DNA of 18,928 nt from NCBI GenBank assembly GCA_002007315.1, contig LNZQ01000128.1, positions 1 to 18,928 on the forward strand. The letters are read 5' to 3'. Source of the stretch: Epulopiscium sp. Nele67-Bin004 (GTDB taxonomy: Bacteria > Bacillota_A > Clostridia > Lachnospirales > Cellulosilyticaceae). The position numbers and the translations under genes were made by a program. Each line of letters starts with the position of its first letter. The stretch's first letter is position 1. This document shows positions 14,356 to 18,928 of this stretch, piece after piece. Below the pieces are notes generated by a model that saw only the letters and a list, made by a program, of their open reading frames with translations, made no database searches and was not told the origin of the DNA.

Positions 14356-17256
14356 TTAAACATTTATTATTGTGCTAAAAATGTCTTTGTTTTCTTCGAT
14401 ACTAGTTGTATTTCCAAACACACAGTATTGATTTTTGTCAGTAACATCTTTGATAAGTTTACCAAAGCTTTGTAATGTTTCTTTAGTAGTTGCAAACATT
14501 TCATCACGTGACTTTTGTAAATCTGCTTTAGTAACAGAAGTTAAATAATACAACTGACCACATGCCCCTTCTGTATAAGGCGTGAATGGGAAGTCAAGCG
14601 AACTTATAGTTCCAATTAAATATTGCAACAACTCACGATCATCAACTTCCAAATTAGCTACGTAGTCACCAAGCTTATGATAAATATCTAATGTTTCTTT
14701 TACGTTCGGGTCACGATATGAGGCAAAAAATACATTTCCGCTTTTCTTAAAGTCCGCAAAGCAACCGTATGCTCCATTTTTCACCCTAACTTGCGTCCAC
14801 AAATAATCCATAGAAATTATAGATTTTAAAATTTGCATACTACCGCTATATTGATAGCCCAAATCTTTAAAGTTGTATCCTAACGCAACATAATTTACGT
14901 TACCAGCGTATCTAATACCTTCTTTAACTTGTGAGTCCTCAAATTTTACCGGCTCATCGTTAAATGGCGTAAATTCAAACTTGCTTTGTAGCTGTTTATC
15001 CATTTCATCAACTATTGGCTGTGTTTCATCAGCAGTTATTCCAATTTGAATTCTTGCACGATTGTTTAACAAGCTATAAGCGTGAGCTAAATTGTTAATA
15101 AACTCAGTTTTAGCCGTGCTCCAATTGTCGATTACATTTTCTATCATATGATAAAAACTTAATCCTTTAGTTAGTTCTTCGAACTCTTGAAGTGGCGTAA
15201 AGTGAGATAACAGCCTGCTAACAGCGATTTTGTGTCCTTCACCACTAATTGCAACTTGCATCATCGCTCTAAGCTCTTTTAATATTTCAAGAAGTCTATC
15301 TCCATCGTTAAACTTTGTGTTTTGCATTATTTCCGCAAAGAAATGCAGTTGTTTATCAAGATATTTTGTTAAAGATTTTGTTTTAACTATAAAATATCTT
15401 TCGTTTAACCCTTCTTGCTTGTAGTTAGAAAGCCCTTGAACGTGGAACTCCATACCCCCTAAATAGCTGTCAATTTCTATTGATAACTCATCGTACGTAT
15501 AGTTTTTTGTATCCATTTTCCCAAGTATTCCAACTAACGCACCTACGTAAGGAAGATATTTTTTCTCAATACCTTCAAGGTGGAAATACCAACTTAAATA
15601 AGCAATTTTGTTAGTAAACAGCTCTGTAACTATAAAGTTAGTATCATTTTTTGTTATTACATCAAATGTTGGATACATTGGCTCTGTTTCAAGCTCATCT
15701 TTTGTAAGAAGCGGTATGCTGTGAACATTTTCAATTTTATCTGGAGTTTCTTGGAACTCTTTAAATGCTTTTGTCTGCTCAATAAGCTCGTTGATTTGGT
15801 CAGCTGATAGTTTGCTTTTGATACTGGCAAGTTTTGCCGTAGTTTCATCTTCCATTTGCTTATCTAGCCCCACAACTGGATACAACTTAATTTTAGACAT
15901 ATGCATATTGTCTAATAGCTGAGTTTTTATTAAATCCTCAAAATATCCATTGGTAGCCACTTCTTTTATTTCGGTTATTGCTTTGTCGTATTTTAATTGT
16001 TCAATTGGGTCAGCATCGTATAGCCAACCTTTTAAACTGCTTATAAAACAACCTAGTCCTTTTGAGTATCCTCTTGAGTCACCTTCACGTAGTGCAAATT
16101 CTTTAACTTGTAAGGCAGGTAAAATTAAAGCTTTATCAATTTTATTTGTAATTAAGTTTTCAAGCACTTCATCTATAAGTTGATAAAATCTTTCTTCTTT
16201 GTCTTTAGATACATTTTTAGCTACGATACTAAAAATTGGTTGTTTTAAGTGAGTTTGAAACACCCCAAACACATCTTCGCCGATATTTTCTTTTAACAAT
16301 GCTTTTTTTAACGGTGACGCTGGCGTGTCAAGCAAAATGTACTCAAGTATACCCATAGCCATAGTAAATTTTTTGTCCGATGCCTCACCCACAACAACAT
16401 TGTATGATAAATATAGTTGGTCATCTTTTTCTTCGGTTACTGAGTAAGCATAACTTTCTACAACATTTACAGGAGCCTGATGGTCGATTTTAGAGTCAAC
16501 TTGTTGATATTCAAAATGCGATAAATAATCTTTATCGATAAATTCTAAAGTTTCGGCGATATCAACTTCCCCATATATACAAATATAGCTATTTGATGGG
16601 TGGTAAAACTTCTTGTGATAGTCTGTATATTGCTCAAAAGTTAAGTCAACTATATTTTCAGGTGCTCCCCCCGACTCGTGTTGATACGTTGTGTTTGGGA
16701 AAAGTGACTCTTTAATTTTTCTAAACATTACTTCCTCAGGAGATGAAAAAGCTCCTTTCATTTCGTTGTATACTACCCCTTTGTACAATAAAGGTGCATC
16801 AGCATTTTCTAAATCATATCGCCAACCTTCTTGCATAAGCAAATATGGAGTTTTGTATATGTTCGGGAAAAATACCGCATCTAAGTACACGTCCATAAGG
16901 TTATGAAAATCTTGATTGTTTTCGCTAGAAACTGGATATAAAGTTTTGTCTGGATACGTCATTGCATTTAAATATGTGTTTAAAGAACCTTTTGCAAGTT
17001 CTACAAATGGGTCTTTTATATCAAACTTTCTTGACCCACAAAGTACCGAGTGTTCCATTATGTGTGGAACGCCTGTGCTATCAGTTATAGGTGTTCTAAA
17101 CCCTATGCCAAATGTTTTATGTTCATCGTCATTTGCTATATACATAATTTTAGCTTTAGTTTTATCGTGCTCAAGTATTATAACTTGAGAGTTGTCAAGC
17201 TCACTCACCATTTCTGAGGATATTTGCGTATATCCTTTTATTTGTAATTGACTCAT
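14356..17256 (-). CDS. M16C-family zinc metallopeptidase (presequence-protease-like)
   Basis: 966 residues, the length of PreP/Cym1-type M16C enzymes, which enclose and degrade peptides in a chamber made by two homologous halves. The inverted zinc site HxxEH is intact: His65, Glu68 and His69 in GVPHIMEHSVLCGS, with the third ligand Glu165 in VVYNEMKGAFSSPEEV. The block KDPFVELAKGSLNTYLNAMTYPDKTLYPVSS (81-111) is characteristic of the subfamily. The C-terminal half keeps the family region VRVKNGAYGCFADFKKSGNVFFASYRDPN. There is no signal peptide, so it is cytoplasmic. AAGGAG at 17263-17268 sets the ATG, and a good promoter lies upstream, so this is a single-gene unit. The substrate is inferred to be short peptides. 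Confidence 0.93.
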   Translation of the reverse strand: MSQLQIKGYTQISSEMVSELDNSQVIILEHDKTKAKIMYIANDDEHKTFGIGFRTPITDSTGVPHIMEHSVLCGSRKFDIKDPFVELAKGSLNTYLNAMTYPDKTLYPVSSENNQDFHNLMDVYLDAVFFPNIYKTPYLLMQEGWRYDLENADAPLLYKGVVYNEMKGAFSSPEEVMFRKIKESLFPNTTYQHESGGAPENIVDLTFEQYTDYHKKFYHPSNSYICIYGEVDIAETLEFIDKDYLSHFEYQQVDSKIDHQAPVNVVESYAYSVTEEKDDQLYLSYNVVVGEASDKKFTMAMGILEYILLDTPASPLKKALLKENIGEDVFGVFQTHLKQPIFSIVAKNVSKDKEERFYQLIDEVLENLITNKIDKALILPALQVKEFALREGDSRGYSKGLGCFISSLKGWLYDADPIEQLKYDKAITEIKEVATNGYFEDLIKTQLLDNMHMSKIKLYPVVGLDKQMEDETTAKLASIKSKLSADQINELIEQTKAFKEFQETPDKIENVHSIPLLTKDELETEPMYPTFDVITKNDTNFIVTELFTNKIAYLSWYFHLEGIEKKYLPYVGALVGILGKMDTKNYTYDELSIEIDSYLGGMEFHVQGLSNYKQEGLNERYFIVKTKSLTKYLDKQLHFFAEIMQNTKFNDGDRLLEILKELRAMMQVAISGEGHKIAVSRLLSHFTPLQEFEELTKGLSFYHMIENVIDNWSTAKTEFINNLAHAYSLLNNRARIQIGITADETQPIVDEMDKQLQSKFEFTPFNDEPVKFEDSQVKEGIRYAGNVNYVALGYNFKDLGYQYSGSMQILKSIISMDYLWTQVRVKNGAYGCFADFKKSGNVFFASYRDPNVKETLDIYHKLGDYVANLEVDDRELLQYLIGTISSLDFPFTPYTEGACGQLYYLTSVTKADLQKSRDEMFATTKETLQSFGKLIKDVTDKNQYCVFGNTTSIEENKDIFSTIINV

Positions 17257-17263
17257 GTTGAAC

Positions 17264-17342
17264 TCCTTTGAATATAGTATATTTTTGTTCTTAATTATAA
17301 GATAAGTTTACCGATTTGTCCACTATCCTTTTAATATAGTAT
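17264..17342. repeat. 17-nt direct repeat flanking the peptidase promoter
   Basis: TCCTTTGAATATAGTAT (17264-17280) and TCCTTTTAATATAGTAT (17326-17342) differ at one base and are 62 bases apart. In the direction of transcription the far copy lies just upstream of the -35 box; the near copy lies in the leader and contains the AAAGGA part of the ribosome site. This could be an operator pair or a small duplication. Confidence 0.6.
17294..17322 (-). promoter_or_regulatory. Sigma-A-like promoter for the M16C peptidase
   Basis: On the - strand, TGGACA (17322-17317), a 17-base spacer and TATAAT (17299-17294). Transcription would start near 17287, giving a ~30-base leader. Confidence 0.75.
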
Positions 17343-17350
17343 GGACTTTT

Positions 17351-17382
17351 TATAAAAAAAATAGTCTTTCTCAAGACTATTT
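17351..17382 (-). terminator. Intrinsic terminator after proB
   Basis: AAATAGTCTT (17359-17368) and AAGACTATTT (17373-17382) pair perfectly over 10 bp around a 4-base loop. On the - strand the stem is followed by a long T run. It overlaps the proB stop codon and isolates the proAB unit from the peptidase gene. Confidence 0.92.
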
Positions 17383-18151
17383 AACAAAATTTAGTGTATT
17401 CAATTTCGTTATTATAAATTTTCGTTAAAACATTTTCTGTTTTGCCATTTGCTAAAATCATTTCAATTTCATAATCATTACATATTTTGGCTGCCTCAAG
17501 TTTAGTTTGAATACCACCTGTGCCAAATTCGTTAGTTTCTCCGATTTCAATAGACCTCATAATACTATTTACATCAGTTACAGTTTGCAAAAGTTTTGCA
17601 TCTTTATGTTGTTTAGGATTTTTGTCGTATAGCCCATCTATATCGCTTAAAATAATAAGTGTGTCTGCATTCCATAACCTAGCCATATAAGCCGCTAACG
17701 TATCATTATCGCCTATTTGAAGTTCTTGCACACACACAGTATCATTCTCGTTAATAATAGGCACAACCCCTTCATCTATTAGCGTAAAAAGTGTGTTGCG
17801 TATGTTTAGAACTCTATTGTCAACGAAAAAATCATCTCTAGTTAACAAAATTTGCCCAATATTGATACCATATTTTGAAAAAAACTTTTCGTATGAACCG
17901 AGCAAACGAACTTGACCGATAGCACACAATGCCTGCTTATAATGAATATCCGATTTACGACTCCACTTCCCAATAGCTGATATCCCTGCGATTTTTGCCC
18001 CTGAACTAACGATAATAACTTCTTTACCTTCTTGTTTAAGAACCGCAACTTCTTTACACAAATTTGCGATAAAATCTTCGTTTACAAAACCATGCTTATC
18101 AGAAATTGTGTTGCTACCAACTTTTATAACAATCTTTTTTTTATCTATCAT
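17381..18151 (-). CDS. proB: Glutamate 5-kinase, short form without PUA domain
   Basis: Phosphorylates glutamate, the first step of proline synthesis, and hands the unstable product to ProA. The 256-residue amino-acid-kinase fold shows KVGSNTI (10-16), VSSGAKIAG (48-56), the proline-feedback/glutamate region IINENDTV (132-139) and GDND (147-150), SDIDGLYDKNP (169-179) and the ATP-site FGTGGIQTKLEAA (209-221). It stops at the end of the kinase domain, ~110 residues shorter than PUA-containing enzymes such as that of E. coli; the short form is known. It follows proA with an ATGA overlap, the reverse of the common proB-proA order. Confidence 0.95.
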   Translation of the reverse strand: MIDKKKIVIKVGSNTISDKHGFVNEDFIANLCKEVAVLKQEGKEVIIVSSGAKIAGISAIGKWSRKSDIHYKQALCAIGQVRLLGSYEKFFSKYGINIGQILLTRDDFFVDNRVLNIRNTLFTLIDEGVVPIINENDTVCVQELQIGDNDTLAAYMARLWNADTLIILSDIDGLYDKNPKQHKDAKLLQTVTDVNSIMRSIEIGETNEFGTGGIQTKLEAAKICNDYEIEMILANGKTENVLTKIYNNEIEYTKFC

Positions 18152-18804
18152 CGTATTTGTCCATCTCCACTAATTATATATTTATATGAAACTAAGTGTT
18201 CAAGCCCCACAGGACCACGCACATGCATTTTTTGGGTACTTATGCCCATTTCAGCACCAAGCCCAAATTCTCCCCCATCTGTAAACCTTGTTGAAACATT
18301 TATATACACACAAGCTGCATCAACATTTAATGAAAATTTATTTGAAACTTCCAAATCGTTTGTAACGATACATTCTGAATGTCCAGAAGAATAATTTGAA
18401 ATGTGAGATATCGCCTCATTAACATTTTTAACTATTTTTATTGCTAATGTATAGTCCAAAAATTCTGTTTCAAAATGTTCATCTGTAGCTTTGTCACAAT
18501 CTAATATTGTCGCAACTTTATCGCAACCGTAAAACTTAACTTGTTTGCCAATTCTTTGGTGTGCTTTAGTTAAAAAGTTTATTGCGATTTCTTCATCAAC
18601 CAATAGCGTTTCAAGTGAATTGCAAACTGACGGACGTTGTACTTTGCCGTTTTCTAAAATATCTAAAGCCATTTCGAGATCAGCTGTTTTTTCAACATAC
18701 AAATGACAATTGCCAACACCAGTTTCTATCGTTGGCACAGTGGCGTTTTGTACAACAAAATTTATAAGACCAGCCCCTCCTCTTGGAATAACAAGATCAA
18801 TAGC
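18148..18804 (-). CDS. proA: Glutamate-5-semialdehyde dehydrogenase, N-terminal half missing
   Basis: Reduces glutamyl phosphate with NADPH, the second proline step. About 218 C-terminal residues remain of a ~415-residue protein. Recognisable ProA sequence runs from AIDLVIPRGGAGLINFVVQNATVPTIETG (coded near 18804-18718) through the catalytic-cysteine block VQRPSVCNSLETLLVD and TEFLDYTLAIKIV to the C-terminal FGLGAEMGISTQKMHVRGPVGLEHL. Upstream of ~18804 the frame hits TGA (18811-18813) and ProA similarity ends, probably because the sequence joins unrelated DNA there rather than because of a mutation. The GTG at 18738 is an internal Val codon, not a start. Overlaps proB by 4 bases. Confidence 0.93.
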   Translation of the reverse strand, partial: AIDLVIPRGGAGLINFVVQNATVPTIETGVGNCHLYVEKTADLEMALDILENGKVQRPSVCNSLETLLVDEEIAINFLTKAHQRIGKQVKFYGCDKVATILDCDKATDEHFETEFLDYTLAIKIVKNVNEAISHISNYSSGHSECIVTNDLEVSNKFSLNVDAACVYINVSTRFTDGGEFGLGAEMGISTQKMHVRGPVGLEHLVSYKYIISGDGQIR

Positions 18805-18928
18805 AGTGTGTCAACCACTAGATGGCAGTCGCTAAACACATTTATAACGGAATATGGAAAAGTCAGTTAATTTGCACTAAAATGTCGAGTTAGACCTGAA
18901 TCAATCAAAAAAAAAAAAAAAATAATTC
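18805..18928. other. Foreign-looking end sequence, likely chimeric join
   Basis: Where the middle of proA should continue, there is no ProA coding in any frame I could follow. The stretch has CCACTAGATGGCAG (18815-18828), a full match to the vertebrate CTCF consensus CCASYAGRKGGCRS and also seen in vertebrate repeats, and a 16-A run (18907-18922) near the end. This looks like eukaryotic, perhaps host, DNA joined to the bacterial sequence during library making or assembly. Origin is inferred. Confidence 0.55.

Noticed and set aside
14290..14475. 61-codon + strand frame over the end of the peptidase gene
   Set aside because: No ribosome site, and it overlaps conserved M16C coding on the other strand.
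1..18804. Mobile elements, tRNA or rRNA genes, CRISPR arrays, restriction or toxin systems
   Set aside because: Searched for by eye on both strands; no transposase, integrase, tRNA-like cloverleaf, rRNA sequence or defence gene was recognised.

Overview
The window looks like a low-GC (AT-rich) Gram-positive chromosome fragment, most likely from the Clostridia/Lachnospirales. The signs are strong AGGAGG ribosome binding sites, sigma-A-like promoters, U-tract terminators, class 1B dihydroorotate dehydrogenase (PyrD plus PyrK), a ProB without a PUA domain, Amidase_6 and CAP wall proteins, and a short SecG. Both ends cut genes: carA lacks its start at the left edge and proA lacks its N-terminal half at the right edge. 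The last ~120 bases do not read as ProA. They carry a vertebrate-like CTCF consensus match and a 16-A run, so the right end is probably a chimeric join, perhaps to host DNA. A gut symbiont of a fish or other animal would fit, but that is inference.

Layout. Positions 1-5005 (+): carA (partial), carB, a terminator, then a MYG1-family gene. Positions 5006-5119 are a convergent hairpin-rich spacer. Positions 5120-9581 (-) are a pyrimidine operon, transcribed pyrB-pyrC-pyrK-pyrD and ending with an FMN-binding lipoprotein gene; it has a near-consensus promoter and an intrinsic terminator between promoter and pyrB. Positions 9692-12656 hold a divergent envelope cluster: a secreted CAP protein (-) against two secreted wall amidases (+). 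Positions 12733-14120 hold secG (-), a small membrane-anchored protein and hfq (+), and an acidic Tyr-rich small protein (-). Positions 14121-14355 are a structured intergenic region with a possible small RNA or attenuated leader. Positions 14356-17256 (-) encode a large M16C metallopeptidase with a clear promoter flanked by 17-nt direct repeats. Positions 17381-18804 (-) are proA (partial)-proB.

Function. CarAB makes carbamoyl phosphate. PyrB, PyrC and PyrDK turn it into orotate, so most of de novo UMP synthesis up to orotate is encoded here in two oppositely oriented units. ProB and ProA start proline synthesis from glutamate. The envelope genes remodel peptidoglycan, and SecG belongs to the export channel they use. 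The points most worth checking are the 14.1-14.4 kb structured region beside hfq, the terminator in the pyr leader, the three-arm alternative hairpin at 5.06-5.11 kb, the FMN lipoprotein in the pyr operon, and the foreign right end. I did not find an obvious defence or mobile system.
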